Positions 30,649 through 41,111 of a DNA stretch of 64,000 nt are shown here, one piece after another (position 1 is the stretch's first letter; each line of letters begins with the position of its first letter). A program made the translations under genes and the position numbers. The notes below the pieces were generated by a model. The model made no database searches and was not told where the DNA came from. It saw nothing but the letters and a program-made list of their open reading frames with translations. This DNA is from Morganella psychrotolerans. GTDB taxonomy: Bacteria > Pseudomonadota > Gammaproteobacteria > Enterobacterales > Enterobacteriaceae. The DNA lies in assembly GCF_001676155.1 (NCBI RefSeq), contig NZ_LZEW01000001.1:930001-994000 (forward strand), read 5' to 3'.

Positions 30649-31206
30649 ATGAGAATGTTCCTCTGCGTTGCCGCATTAGTGTCGGCAACGGTTTTAACAG
30701 GCTGCGATAAATTAACCGAAATCAGTGTCAGCGAAGAGACCATAAACAGTGCCATTGCTGATAAAATTCATCTGACAAAACGCATTGGTGTGGACGGTGT
30801 GGCAGATGCGGATTTCACACTGGAAAAGCTGCTGGTTGAAATTGGCCGCGAAGAGCCCGGAAAAGTAAAATTAAATGGTATTGGCTCACTGAAGCTGGTA
30901 TCTCTGTTCGGTTCGCGTGATTTTACCATTTCGATGACACTCAGCGCCGCCCCCTATTTTGATGCCGGAAGCGGATCTATTTATATGCGTGATATTGAAA
31001 TCACCAATTACAGCCTGAACCCGGACAAATGGGATACGCTGATTTCCGCCCTGATCCCCTACCTTAACAGCACGCTGAGCACTTTCTTTGATATCACCCC
31101 GGTCTATGTGCTGAACAGCGAAAATACCGCCGAAGCCGCAGCCAAAAAATTCGCCAAAGGAATTGAAATCAAACCCGGACGGATAGTTATTCCGTTAACT
31201 GAGTGA
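30649..31206 (+). CDS. yceB: Putative lipoprotein YceB (DUF1439)
   Basis: A 185-residue lipoprotein: signal peptide with lipobox VLTGC placing the acylated Cys near residue 18, then the single DUF1439 domain (GREEPGKVKLNG, LIPYLN, KGIEIKPGRIVIP). The family adopts a TULIP/lipocalin-like lipid-binding fold; its role is unclear. The start is chosen at 30649 because AGGAG lies 6 bases upstream; the open frame extends far back into mdtH but that part is not coding. A short ERIC-end relic (ACCCAACGTCATTCAAATT) lies in the leader. Confidence 0.88.
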   Translation: MRMFLCVAALVSATVLTGCDKLTEISVSEETINSAIADKIHLTKRIGVDGVADADFTLEKLLVEIGREEPGKVKLNGIGSLKLVSLFGSRDFTISMTLSAAPYFDAGSGSIYMRDIEITNYSLNPDKWDTLISALIPYLNSTLSTFFDITPVYVLNSENTAEAAAKKFAKGIEIKPGRIVIPLTE

Positions 31207-31540
31207 TATTCCATAAAAGTTTTTAATTGTGCGACGAAACAATTAAGTTACTGAATTATGATGCCGTTACTTACGAAAACGGCATCCGCTTCAGGTTTGC
31301 AACGAAACCGGTCTGCCCCACCTTCTTCTGTTCATCCTGTTTTCAGTACGGTAAGCCGATTTTTTTAATCACCCGCCCTCTGTGCTGCATAAAATTAATT
31401 TCTGGTTCGCAATAGGATTGCCCGCATTCTTTATTACTATTTTTAATGCGTTAACTCACAATTTATAAACAAAATTCATACACATCTTCATCTGTTCAGT
31501 AACATCATAAAATGAATTTATTTGTGATAAGGATTGTCTG
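31207..31540. other. Spacer between yceB and the CitMHS gene
   Basis: 334 bases with only a short, atypical open frame (31227-31415) that lacks a Shine-Dalgarno and any recognisable motif. It presumably contains the promoter for the CitMHS transporter; no specific site recognised. Confidence 0.5.
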
Positions 31541-32854
31541 ATGCTGACGCTGATTGGATTACTGATCATTATTGCCATTGTCACCCTGCTGATGACCGGC
31601 AAAACCAGCCCTGTTATAGCAATGTCGGTGGTTCCGTTGCTTGGCGCACTGTTAGCGGGCTACTCTCTGACTGAAATCTCTGCTTTTTTTGACTACGGAA
31701 TAAAAAAAGTGGCTAATGTCGCCACTATGTTCCTGTTTGCTATTCTGTTTTTCAGCATCATGAAAGACTTACATATTTTTAATCCTTTTATCCGCCTGAT
31801 GGTCAGCCTGACACGCGGCAATGTGGTGATTGTCGCGATGGTCACTGCACTTGTTGCGGCAGTTGTGCATCTGGACGGCTCGGGCGCGGCAACATTTCTG
31901 ATTATCATTCCGGCGTTCCTGCCGCTTTACCGGCGGCTGGGCATGAGCCCGTATCTGATGCTGCTGCTGATGTGCCTGAGTATGGGGGTGATGAATATGG
32001 TGCCGTGGGGCGGACCACTGGGACGGGCATCCGCCGTTACCGGAATCCCGGCCGCCGAATTATGGCAGCCGCTGATACCTGTGCAAATCATCGGGATTGT
32101 GGCATCCGTTCTGGTTGCCGGTCTGTTCGGACTGCGTGAGAAGCGCCGCATTGCGCGGGCTGCGCAGTTCGGTACCACACCTTATGAGCAGGACTCTCTG
32201 CTGAAACTGTTTGATGAAGAGAGCCATGATACCGGCACGGAAAAACCACAGCGGTTTCTTCTCAATATCAGCCTGATCCTGCTGGCGATTGTCTGCCTTG
32301 CGCTGGGCTGGTTATCGGCACCGTATATCTTTATGCTCGCCCTTTCCGCCGCCCTGGTACTGAATTATCCAAAACCCAAAGATCAGGTTGCTGTGATAAA
32401 CCACCATGCGCCACAAGCATTATCTATGGCCGCCATTATTCTTTCCGCCGGGGTATTTCTCGGGGTTATGGATAAAGGCGGAATGCTGGAGTCAGTGGCG
32501 CGGGATCTGCTGCTTATTATTCCGGAAAATCTGGTCGCACAGTTTCATATTATTATCGGGCTGATAGGCGTTCCGCTGGATATTTTCACCAGCACCGATG
32601 CGTATTATTTTGCCCTGCTGCCGATTGTGCGGGATATCGTGGCGTCTGCGGGTATTCCGCCGGCTGATGTGGTGTATGCGATGGCTATCGGTAATAACGC
32701 GGGGACATTTGTCAGCCCGTTCTCACCTGCGGTCTGGCTCGCAGTGGGTATTGCGGGCGTGGATATGGGTCGCCATCTGCGCTATTCCTTTCTCTGGATC
32801 TGGCTGTTCAGTTTAGTCACCCTCGCTGCCGGTTGGTTGCTGGGTTTGTTCTGA
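31541..32854 (+). CDS. CitMHS-family citrate/divalent-metal transporter
   Basis: A 437-residue polytopic transporter of the ion transporter superfamily. CitMHS proteins import citrate complexed with Mg2+ or Ca2+ with protons. The N-terminal half shows the conserved VHLDGSGAATFLIIIPAFLPLYRRLGM and MVPWGGPLGRASA segments, and the C-terminal half the matching LDIFTSTDAYYFALLPI and SPFSPAVWLAVG segments, the inverted-repeat signature of the family. The substrate is inferred from family. No citrate lyase genes are nearby. Confidence 0.83.
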   Translation: MLTLIGLLIIIAIVTLLMTGKTSPVIAMSVVPLLGALLAGYSLTEISAFFDYGIKKVANVATMFLFAILFFSIMKDLHIFNPFIRLMVSLTRGNVVIVAMVTALVAAVVHLDGSGAATFLIIIPAFLPLYRRLGMSPYLMLLLMCLSMGVMNMVPWGGPLGRASAVTGIPAAELWQPLIPVQIIGIVASVLVAGLFGLREKRRIARAAQFGTTPYEQDSLLKLFDEESHDTGTEKPQRFLLNISLILLAIVCLALGWLSAPYIFMLALSAALVLNYPKPKDQVAVINHHAPQALSMAAIILSAGVFLGVMDKGGMLESVARDLLLIIPENLVAQFHIIIGLIGVPLDIFTSTDAYYFALLPIVRDIVASAGIPPADVVYAMAIGNNAGTFVSPFSPAVWLAVGIAGVDMGRHLRYSFLWIWLFSLVTLAAGWLLGLF

Positions 32855-32883
32855 ACAACGTGGGTATGGCGGAAAATGATCAA

Positions 32884-32911
32884 AAAGCCCGGTGATTAAA
32901 CCGGGCTGTTT
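32884..32911. terminator. Bidirectional terminator between CitMHS gene and ycdY
   Basis: AGCCCGGT pairs with ACCGGGCT around a short loop. It has a good T tail on the minus strand (for ycdY) and a weaker one on the plus strand. Confidence 0.8.
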
Positions 32912-32936
32912 CAGCATGATGTGACAACGTCACGAA

Positions 32937-33539
32937 TTAATTATTATCTTCGCCGCCATCATTCTCTTCACTTTCACACTCTTCAGTATCACCGGCATCT
33001 TCCTGACTTTCCGCCAACTCTTCCCACAGCCCGGCAAGGGCTTCACGGGTCAGAACCGCCAGGGTGCGGTAAAATGCAGATTGTGCATGTGCCTCAGTCT
33101 TACCCAGAAAACTGTCACTCCACGGCAACAGATAATCGGCAAACAGGGCTGTCTGTGCGCTGACTTCATCTTCCTGTGACTGATCTTCCAGCCAGGAGGC
33201 TGCCAGCAACAGTGCGCCGAAACTGTCTGAAGCGGCATCCGGTACCGTCATGCCGCGCTCACTTAAAAACTGGCGGACATCATTTTCCGGCTCACCGGTG
33301 TAGTCAGAACGGTGTACAGCAACCGCGCCATCAGTAAACAACTGCTGATAGTCTGCCGTCAGTACGGCGCTGTCACACTGCTCTGCCAGACGTATCAGCA
33401 ATGCATCCTGCTCCAGCGGCCAGTGCGCTTTTAGCTGTCCCTGTTTAATCATATTCAGTACCGGCAACAGTACAGGATCTGACGGCGGGCGGTTAAACAG
33501 GGTTCCGAGCAGGCGGCAAACCAGTGAAAATTCATTCAT
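32937..33539 (-). CDS. ycdY: TorD/DmsD-family chaperone YcdY
   Basis: An all-helical 200-residue protein of the redox-enzyme maturation chaperone family. In E. coli YcdY promotes activation of the zinc phosphatase YcdX rather than a molybdoenzyme. Matching segments: LSERGM, LLLAASWLEDQS and LLPWSDSFLGKTEAHA. The C-terminus carries a longer, very acidic tail (EECESEENDGGEDNN) than the E. coli protein. AGGA lies 9 bases upstream of the start. Followed on the same strand's upstream side by ghrA; ycdX is not between them. Confidence 0.85.
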   Translation of the reverse strand: MNEFSLVCRLLGTLFNRPPSDPVLLPVLNMIKQGQLKAHWPLEQDALLIRLAEQCDSAVLTADYQQLFTDGAVAVHRSDYTGEPENDVRQFLSERGMTVPDAASDSFGALLLAASWLEDQSQEDEVSAQTALFADYLLPWSDSFLGKTEAHAQSAFYRTLAVLTREALAGLWEELAESQEDAGDTEECESEENDGGEDNN

Positions 33540-33602
33540 ACATCAAATCCTTATTACATAATTTGCCGCTATTGTCCGGATTGCTGTTATCTCTGTAAAG
33601 AA

Positions 33603-34544
33603 TTAATAGCCTAATTCCATATTCACCACGCCTTGCGGCGCCTCGCCCCGCTCGATCCGTTCAATATTGGCGGCAATCGCTTTCATGGCTTCTGCCGGAA
33701 TAGTAAAGGCAGCAATATGCGGCGTAACATCCACACGCGGGTGCGTCCAGAACGGGTGCATTTCCGGTAACGGCTCGGTAGCAAACACATCCAGGCTGGC
33801 ACCGGCAATCTGCCCGTCATCAATCGCTTCCAGTAAATCGTTCTCGACAAGATGCGATCCGCGCGCCAGGTTAATAAGATAAGAACTCTGAGGCAGTTTA
33901 CTGAACAGTGACTGATTGAGTATTCCGCGGGTCTGCGGCGTATCCGGCAGCAGGTTAATCAGCAGACGGCTGTGGCTGAGGAATTCATCCAACTGGTCAT
34001 CACCGTGAAAACTGGTGACGCCCGGAATTTGTTTGGCAGTCCGGCTCCAGCCATGTACTTTAAAACCAAATTCAATCAGTTTTTCCGCCACAGCGCGACC
34101 CAGTACGCCCGTACCCAGTACACCGATTTCAAATTCATCAACGGTAAACGCCGGTTGTGCTTTCCAGATCCGCTGCTCCTGCTGACGTTTATAGATATCC
34201 ATTTTGCGGAAGTACCAGAGCGCTTTGACCGCAGCATACTCCTGCATCTGCGCGCCCATCCCGGTATCTTCCAGACGCACCACCGGCACACCGGCGGGCA
34301 ATGTGCCCGGGTTCGCCTGCTCCTGCTTCAGAATGGCATCCACTCCTGCGCCCAGCGCAAAAATACCTTTCATGGCGGTTCTGTTCGCCAGGCATTCATG
34401 AGGCGGCAACCAGACCAGGGCATAATCAGCCGGCTGATTATCACCCGGCTGCCATTTGCGGATAGTCGCCTGCGGCAGATATTTTTTCATGCCGTTTATC
34501 CACAGATCGGAATTAAAAAAAGGATGGTAGAAAATGATATTCAT
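33603..34544 (-). CDS. ghrA: Glyoxylate/hydroxypyruvate reductase A
   Basis: NADPH-dependent reductase of glyoxylate to glycolate and hydroxypyruvate to glycerate. 313 residues of the D-isomer 2-hydroxyacid dehydrogenase family: nucleotide-binding GVLGTGVLGRAVAEKL, catalytic Arg in NLARGSHLVE, Glu in ATEPLPEMHPFW and His in DVTPHIAAFT. AGGAG lies 7 bases before the ATG. Neighbour of ycdY and tRNA-Ser as in E. coli. Confidence 0.94.
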   Translation of the reverse strand: MNIIFYHPFFNSDLWINGMKKYLPQATIRKWQPGDNQPADYALVWLPPHECLANRTAMKGIFALGAGVDAILKQEQANPGTLPAGVPVVRLEDTGMGAQMQEYAAVKALWYFRKMDIYKRQQEQRIWKAQPAFTVDEFEIGVLGTGVLGRAVAEKLIEFGFKVHGWSRTAKQIPGVTSFHGDDQLDEFLSHSRLLINLLPDTPQTRGILNQSLFSKLPQSSYLINLARGSHLVENDLLEAIDDGQIAGASLDVFATEPLPEMHPFWTHPRVDVTPHIAAFTIPAEAMKAIAANIERIERGEAPQGVVNMELGY

Positions 34545-34808
34545 GCAGCGCTCCTCTGTTTTTTTACCAGCCTGATAGCAATCCTTACATAATTCAAGCC
34601 CGGACTGATTTTCACGCTGTTAAAATGTTGTTATTGTTAACTGACCTGCATAATTTCCGGGTATCCGGTCAATCGGCAAAAATATTTTTATGATTGTTTT
34701 TCATACAACAGGTCATCACCCCCGGCAGCTTTCGCTGTGTAAATCGCCAATGTGCTGATTTTTTTAGTTAAACGCGCGAAAAAATACGTTTTTTTTTCAT
34801 GTGCTGTA

Positions 34809-34837
34809 TTGACGCATTACGTCGCTTCCCCTATAGT
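34809..34837 (+). promoter_or_regulatory. Sigma-70 promoter of tRNA-Ser
   Basis: TTGACG at 34809-34814 and TATAGT at 34832-34837 with a 17-base spacer, then a GC-rich discriminator (GCCCCG) typical of stringently controlled stable RNA promoters. Confidence 0.85.
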
Positions 34838-34880
34838 TACGCCCCGTTGCAGCGAGATATCAATGCAGCAGAAGTACACC

Positions 34881-34970
34881 GGTGAGATGTCCGAGTGGCT
34901 GAAGGAGCACGCCTGGAAAGTGTGTATACGAGAAATCGTATCGAGGGTTCGAACCCCTCTCTCACCGCCA
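34881..34970 (+). tRNA. serX: tRNA-Ser(GGA)
   Basis: A 90-base type II tRNA including encoded CCA. The acceptor arm GGTGAGA pairs with TCTCACC, the anticodon GGA is at 34915-34917 (loop CTGGAAA), a long variable arm is present and the T-loop reads GGTTCGAACCC. It reads UCC and UCU. Nearly identical to E. coli serX/serW, and located next to ghrA like serX. Confidence 0.97.
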
Positions 34971-34978
34971 CATTAAGA

Positions 34979-35013
34979 GAAACGCCTGTTGAGCAATCAG
35001 CAGGCGTTTTTCA
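34979..35013 (+). terminator. Terminator after tRNA-Ser
   Basis: AAACGCCTG pairs with CAGGCGTTT with a 13-base loop that can pair further, followed by TTT, 9 bases after the tRNA. Confidence 0.88.
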
Positions 35014-35016
35014 TTT

Positions 35017-35142
35017 TATACCCTTATTCATTCAAACTGCAGGTTCGTTAGCTGCACTCAACCAGCCGGGTTACATACTGATGTATGCTCCCCGTCTGTT
35101 TTCCCTTGCCGCCTGCCTGCATCCTGGATGACGTTGGGTATA
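35017..35142 (-). repeat. Full-length ERIC element
   Basis: 126 bp with TATACCC/GGGTATA ends and an intact central inverted repeat, between the tRNA terminator and dauA. Confidence 0.9.
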
Positions 35143-35289
35143 TTTTGTTTTTGATTTAATCTTAATACCCTCTATCCTGCCTCATTTGATGTATCTCAGC
35201 GTAATTTATCTTTATTTTGCGTACACTATTGTACTTTGGCGTCTGTTTCTTCTCTCATTCATATAGCTAAAGGTGACAATTGTCCCGAA

Positions 35290-37011
35290 ATGAAAATATC
35301 AATGTTTAAAGGATTACCTCTTTTTTCTGCACTAATTGACTCATGCCGGAATCAGCCTTATTCCGCAACCCGCTTACTCAAAGATACCATTGCCGGTATT
35401 ACAGTCGGGATAATTGCTATCCCGCTCGCTATGGCGCTGGCTATCGGCAGCGGTGTTGCCCCTCAGTACGGCCTGTATACGGCGGCTGTCGCCGGTATTG
35501 TGATTGCCGTAACCGGTGGCTCCCGTTTCAGTGTCTCAGGCCCCACGGCCGCCTTCGTGGTTATCCTTTATCCCGTTTCCCAGCAATTTGGTCTGGCCGG
35601 TTTGCTTATTGCCACACTTATGTCAGGGTTTATCCTGCTCGCGATGGGGCTGGCACGTTTCGGCAAGCTTATCGAATATATCCCCATCTCTGTGGTACTC
35701 GGTTTTACCTCGGGGATTGCTATTACCATTGCCACCATGCAGGTAAAAGATTTTTTCGGGCTGACACTTGAGCATGTGCCTGAAAACTATGTGGATAAAG
35801 TCGTCGCGCTCTCAGGTGCTATGCCGACTATCCATCTTGCGGATACCTTAATCGGTCTGACCACACTACTGGTGCTGATTTACTGGCCTAAACTCAAAGT
35901 CCGCCTGCCGGGACACCTTCCTGCGATTATCGCCGGGATGCTGGTCATGGTTATCCTGTCATTCTTTGATCTGGATGTCGCCACCATCGGCTCACGCTTT
36001 AGTTATACCCTGCCGGACGGCACACAGGGCGCGGGAATCCCGGCGATTCTGCCGCAATTTGTTCTGCCGTGGAACTTACCCGCACCTAATGGCGCTCCTT
36101 TTGATTTGAGCTGGTCAACCATTGCCGCCCTGATGCCCGCCGCGTTTTCAATGGCCATGCTGGGCGCGATTGAATCCCTGCTTTGTGCCGTCGTGCTGGA
36201 CGGTATGACCGGGAAAAAACATAACTCCAACGGGGAGTTGCTCGGTCAGGGGCTGGGAAATATCGCCGCACCGTTCTTCGGCGGGATAACCGCGACTGCC
36301 GCTATTGCCCGCTCTGCGGCTAACGTGCGCGCCGGGGCTACCTCTCCTGTTTCCGCTATTGTTCACTCCCTGCTGGTTCTGCTGACGCTGCTGGTGCTGG
36401 CGCCTGTGCTCTCTTATCTGCCGCTCGCCGCTATGTCTGCGCTGCTGCTGATGGTTGCATGGAACATGAGTGAAGCCGCTAAAGTGATTGAGTTAATCCG
36501 CCGCGCACCGAAAGACGATATTATCGTGCTGCTGCTGTGCATGAGCCTCACGGTGCTGTTTGATATGGTGATCGCCATCAGTGTCGGGATTGTCCTTGCC
36601 TCTCTGCTGTTTATGCGCCGTATCGCGAATATGACCCGCCTGAGTGAATCACCGTTCACCAATAACGACAAAGGGTTATTGGTTGTCCGCGTCAATGGTC
36701 CGTTGTTCTTTGCCGCGGCTGAGCGTATTTTTGATGATCTTAAAGTAAAAAGTGCCGGTTATCATACTATTGTCATGCAATGGGATGCAGTACCGGTACT
36801 CGATGCCGGTGGACTGAAAGCCTTCCGCCGCTTTATCGATGAAGCCGGTGTTGATACCCATATCGTGGTATGTGATATTCCGTTCCAACCACTGAAAACC
36901 CTGGTGCGGGCGCAAATTGTCCCTGTAGATAATAAAATCAGTTTCTTCCCGACTGTAACAAAAGCGCTGATTGACCTTGATCTGATGGACGGTGTGATTT
37001 CTGAGCCCTGA
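35290..37011 (+). CDS. dauA: C4-dicarboxylic acid transporter DauA (SulP family)
   Basis: SLC26/SulP transporter taking up succinate, fumarate and related acids aerobically. 573 residues from the ATG at 35290: membrane domain with [55 protein letters not shown] and [15 protein letters not shown], followed by a cytoplasmic STAS domain (about residues 445-560, [11 protein letters not shown]). Homology to E. coli DauA starts near 35302; no strong Shine-Dalgarno fixes the start and the frame is open to 35236. Also known as YchM. Confidence 0.92.
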   Translation: MKISMFKGLPLFSALIDSCRNQPYSATRLLKDTIAGITVGIIAIPLAMALAIGSGVAPQYGLYTAAVAGIVIAVTGGSRFSVSGPTAAFVVILYPVSQQFGLAGLLIATLMSGFILLAMGLARFGKLIEYIPISVVLGFTSGIAITIATMQVKDFFGLTLEHVPENYVDKVVALSGAMPTIHLADTLIGLTTLLVLIYWPKLKVRLPGHLPAIIAGMLVMVILSFFDLDVATIGSRFSYTLPDGTQGAGIPAILPQFVLPWNLPAPNGAPFDLSWSTIAALMPAAFSMAMLGAIESLLCAVVLDGMTGKKHNSNGELLGQGLGNIAAPFFGGITATAAIARSAANVRAGATSPVSAIVHSLLVLLTLLVLAPVLSYLPLAAMSALLLMVAWNMSEAAKVIELIRRAPKDDIIVLLLCMSLTVLFDMVIAISVGIVLASLLFMRRIANMTRLSESPFTNNDKGLLVVRVNGPLFFAAAERIFDDLKVKSAGYHTIVMQWDAVPVLDAGGLKAFRRFIDEAGVDTHIVVCDIPFQPLKTLVRAQIVPVDNKISFFPTVTKALIDLDLMDGVISEP

Positions 37012-37101
37012 TTGCAGGGCAGCACAAGAAATATGATACTGAGCATAGCGGCGGGCAAAAAGCACCGCCGCTATGAAAATGCAGAAATGAGGAAAAGTGA
37101 T

Positions 37102-37551
37102 ATGGCGATATTCAGATTACCGTTTATTAACTGGCTTATCCTCAACGGGCTGGCAGCGGGCTGGCTGTATCTTAAAGGCGGGCTGATATTTCAGTTCAGT
37201 AGCTGGACAGGCATTCTTGCCCTGCTTACAGGGCTGGAAAGTCTCGGCTGGATTGGTGCAGCGCTGGTGTATTTCCGCCACCACAACACCACGGTGAATC
37301 CACTCGGGGAGGCAACCAGCCTTATCACCGGCGGGCCGTTCCGGCTGTCACGCAACCCGGTGTATCTGGCGCTGACAACCGCCTGTATCGGGTTCGCTTT
37401 ATTAACGCATTCCTTTTATTTTCTGGTTGCCGGGCTGATTTTCTGGCTGATAACCGATTTGTTCAGCATCCCGCAGGAGGAACAATTTCTTGCCGGACGC
37501 TTTAAAGAACAATGGACACAGTATTGTCAGCAGACCCGCCGATGGCTTTAG
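37102..37551 (+). CDS. Isoprenylcysteine methyltransferase / PEMT-like membrane protein
   Basis: A 149-residue protein with four or five hydrophobic helices and the motif TGGPFRLSRNPVYLA followed by a C-terminal EEQFLAGRF-x-QW segment. These are hallmarks of the ICMT/phospholipid-methyltransferase-like family of SAM-dependent membrane methyltransferases. The bacterial substrate is unknown. AGGA lies 8 bases before the ATG at 37102. The last 50 bases overlap the 3' end of convergent yhcC. Confidence 0.8.
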   Translation: MAIFRLPFINWLILNGLAAGWLYLKGGLIFQFSSWTGILALLTGLESLGWIGAALVYFRHHNTTVNPLGEATSLITGGPFRLSRNPVYLALTTACIGFALLTHSFYFLVAGLIFWLITDLFSIPQEEQFLAGRFKEQWTQYCQQTRRWL

Positions 37552-38455
37552 CATCACACGCACTGCCCTGACCGCCGTGTTCTGACAGATACTGCCAGAG
37601 TCCGTTCATACCGTGCCAGTGATTGCTGCACCAGTCAGGAGCCAGCAACGTCGGATACCGCGCGCTGGCGCAAATGCGGTGATAAACCACCTCGCGCGGT
37701 GTACGGCGGATCATCTCACCGGCAATATGAATATAGTCTTCCAGAGAAATAGTCGGTAAGCGCCCTGCGCGCCAGGCTTTTGCCATAGTACTGCCCTCCA
37801 CAATATGCAGCGGATGCAGCTTGATGCCTTCTGTCCCGGTTTCCAGCACGCGTTCAAGAGTAACCAGATTGTCCTGCGCGGTTTCTCCCGGCAACCCGAC
37901 AATCAGGTGGCAGCAGACATTCAGTCCGCGCGCCCGGGCAGCACGGGTTGTTGCCTGATAACAGGCAAAATCATGCCCGCGGTTAATGCGTCTGAGAGTT
38001 TTATCATGCGCGGTCTGCAATCCCAGCTCAAGCCACACTTCATAACCCTGCTGCTGATAATACTGCAACAGATCCAATACCGCTTCCGGTACACAATCCG
38101 GACGGGTGCCGACACACAGTCCCACCACATCCGCCTGAGTCAGTGCGGATTCATACATCTGACGTAACAGTTCAACTTCTGCGTATGTGCTGGTGTATGC
38201 CTGAAAATAAGCAAGATAGCGTTTTGCGCGGGTGATTTTTCCGGACTGCTGATTAAGCTGATCCTCAATAGAATCATACTGTGTGTTTTCATCAGCAAAT
38301 GAGGCAACATTGCAGAACGTGCAGCCGCCGCGCCCGAGGGTGCCGTCGCGGTTAGGGCAGCTGAAACCGCCGTGAAGGGTAATTTTATGGATTTTTTCGC
38401 CATAACGGCGCTGAAGGTCAGCGCCGAACATGTTTACAACATCATGAAGCTGCAT
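37502..38455 (-). CDS. yhcC: Radical SAM protein YhcC (TIGR01212 family)
   Basis: A 317-residue radical SAM protein with the iron-sulfur cluster cysteines in HGGFSCPNRDGTLGRGGCTFC, an atypical spacing characteristic of this family, and conserved VGTRPDC and LIVGLPGE segments. Function is unknown, with proposed roles in tRNA or cofactor modification. It starts 6 bases after the kdsA stop on the same strand, suggesting co-transcription, whereas in E. coli yhcC lies elsewhere. Its C-terminal 17 codons overlap the convergent gene. Confidence 0.9.
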   Translation of the reverse strand: MQLHDVVNMFGADLQRRYGEKIHKITLHGGFSCPNRDGTLGRGGCTFCNVASFADENTQYDSIEDQLNQQSGKITRAKRYLAYFQAYTSTYAEVELLRQMYESALTQADVVGLCVGTRPDCVPEAVLDLLQYYQQQGYEVWLELGLQTAHDKTLRRINRGHDFACYQATTRAARARGLNVCCHLIVGLPGETAQDNLVTLERVLETGTEGIKLHPLHIVEGSTMAKAWRAGRLPTISLEDYIHIAGEMIRRTPREVVYHRICASARYPTLLAPDWCSNHWHGMNGLWQYLSEHGGQGSACDAKAIGGSADNTVSIVL

Positions 38456-38461
38456 CTGTTC

Positions 38462-39340
<879 letters not shown>

Positions 39341-39341
39341 T

Positions 39342-39419
39342 TATACCCTTATTCATTCAAACTGCTGGTTCGTTGGAGGCGGGAAGCCAGCCTGCAATTT
39401 GAATGACGTTGGGTGTATA
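39342..39419 (-). repeat. Short ERIC element
   Basis: A 78-bp copy without the central inverted repeat, inserted between sirB1 and kdsA in an otherwise tight same-strand gene series. Confidence 0.85.
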
Positions 39420-39471
39420 TTGCGTTTATGGAAACGGTAAAAACAGCGCCCGCTATTTAATGCAGAACCAT

Positions 39472-40278
39472 TTAGTGCAGAACGATGTGCTGCTGCTCAT
39501 AGGTATGGATCTGCATTTTTATCATCTCAGACACCGGGTCTTTCGGGCACTGCTCAACAAAATAATTCAGGTCTGAAATCGCGATATGGCTGCAATCCAG
39601 CTGTGCATATATCAGGCCGCGATCGCGGATTTCATAAGGGTCATCCGGATCAAACAGTAAAATGGTTTCGCTGACTCTCAGCGCCTGCTCCATTTTTTTC
39701 TCTTCCATCAGGGAAACTTTAATACTCTCAAGATACTTGCGCACCACATGACTGTTTTCGGCCTCTTCCAAATCCCCGCCGGTCAGATGCTGTGCCGGAC
39801 TGAGTGTGCCTTTTATCCAGACATCCAGCGTGTGCTGATCCAGTATTTCGCCGTTAATCGGATTAATAAACAGCGTTTCTTCTTCCAGATCCGCACGCAG
39901 AATCAGCTGAGTAGGAAAAACAACCGGCGCAACCGGCAGCCCGACGGACTGAGCAAGATGGATAAACAAGATCCCGAGTGAAACCGGCGAGCCGCGCTGT
40001 GTGCGCAAAACGGTGTCCAGCCAGAGGGTGTCAGACAGGGAATACACACCGCTGGCACCACCAAACTGCCATTTCTGGTAAAAGAGTGTGATGAGTGTCT
40101 GTAAACAGGTGCGGTCATCCGCTCCCGGCGGAAGGCGTTTACGGGCCTGACGGATAAGTTCATTGATATGCAATTCAGCCTGCGGCTGATCAAAATCAGG
40201 GCGGACAGTTTTTAACGCTAACAGAATACCGTTCAGTAACGACGCCCCATTGAACTCAAAATCGGCAATGCTTTTCAT
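39472..40278 (-). CDS. sirB1: SirB1 family transglutaminase-like/TPR protein
   Basis: A 268-residue protein of the SirB1 (E. coli YchA) family: N-terminal transglutaminase-like domain (SLGILFIHLAQSVGLPVAPVVFPTQLILR) and a C-terminal TPR-like helical part (LLFDPDDPYEIRDRGLIYAQLDC). Biochemical role unknown; sirB was named for effects on Salmonella invasion genes. The ATG overlaps the prmC stop (ATGA). The sirB2 gene that separates it from prmC in E. coli is missing. Confidence 0.9.
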   Translation of the reverse strand: MKSIADFEFNGASLLNGILLALKTVRPDFDQPQAELHINELIRQARKRLPPGADDRTCLQTLITLFYQKWQFGGASGVYSLSDTLWLDTVLRTQRGSPVSLGILFIHLAQSVGLPVAPVVFPTQLILRADLEEETLFINPINGEILDQHTLDVWIKGTLSPAQHLTGGDLEEAENSHVVRKYLESIKVSLMEEKKMEQALRVSETILLFDPDDPYEIRDRGLIYAQLDCSHIAISDLNYFVEQCPKDPVSEMIKMQIHTYEQQHIVLH

Positions 40279-41111
40279 TTCTCTTCCCGTTGACCTAAAG
40301 TAACCCGCTCATTTCCACCATAATCGCGGCGGGTTTCCACCCGGCAAAATCCGTTTTTCCGGAACAGTTCACGGACGGCATCACCCTGCCGCCAGCCATG
40401 CTCCACGACTAACCACCCGCCGGATTGCAGATAATCTGATGACGCCTGCGCAATATCAGCTAAATCGGCAAGCCCGTTCTGTCCCGCAACCAGTGCGCTG
40501 CGCGGCTCGAAACGGACATCACCCAGTGCCAGATGTTCATCATTTTCATCAATATAAGGCGGGTTACTCACTATCATAGCAAATTGATGGATCGCCAGTG
40601 AAGCAAACCAGCAACTTTCTTTAAAGGAAACATTATTAAGTGCCAGCTGAGTGGCATTGAGACGTGCCAGTTCCACCGCACCGGGCTGAATATCCACCCC
40701 GGTGACAGTACAATCCGGGCGTTCGGATGCCAGCGCCAGCGCAATAGCCCCGGTGCCGGTGCCAAGATCGAGAATATCACAGGCACCCGCAGGCAGCAGC
40801 TCAAGTGCGGCTTCCACCAGACATTCGGTATCCGGACGCGGAATAAGTGTTGCCGGTGATACCTGTACCGGGAGCGACCAGAATTCACGTGAGCCGGTGA
40901 TATATGCTACCGGCTCACCCTGTTCACGCCTTATCAGCAGCGATTCAAGGCGCTGCTGTTCATCATCACTCAGTGCAGTTTCATCAAATGCAAAAATATA
41001 GCTGCGGCTGCGCCCGGTAACATGCCCGAGCAAAATCTCCGCATCGCGTTTCGGGCTGTCACTGTGACAAAGACGTGTGATTGCGGCCGCCAGCCAGGTA
41101 CGGAAAGTCAT
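40275..41111 (-). CDS. prmC: Peptide chain release factor N5-glutamine methyltransferase
   Basis: Methylates the glutamine of the GGQ motif in release factors 1 and 2. 278 residues: N-terminal helical domain, SAM motif ILDLGTGTGAIALAL and the catalytic NPPY (SNPPYIDEND). The start overlaps the prfA stop by one base (TGATG), so it is translationally coupled to its own substrate's gene. Also called hemK. Confidence 0.96.
   Translation of the reverse strand: MTFRTWLAAAITRLCHSDSPKRDAEILLGHVTGRSRSYIFAFDETALSDDEQQRLESLLIRREQGEPVAYITGSREFWSLPVQVSPATLIPRPDTECLVEAALELLPAGACDILDLGTGTGAIALALASERPDCTVTGVDIQPGAVELARLNATQLALNNVSFKESCWFASLAIHQFAMIVSNPPYIDENDEHLALGDVRFEPRSALVAGQNGLADLADIAQASSDYLQSGGWLVVEHGWRQGDAVRELFRKNGFCRVETRRDYGGNERVTLGQREEK

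Noticed and set aside
31227-31415. 62-codon open frame after yceB
   Set aside because: No ribosome binding site, odd composition, no motif; probably chance.
33972-34592. 206-codon plus-strand open frame
   Set aside because: Antisense inside ghrA, which is certain; composition looks like a shadow frame.
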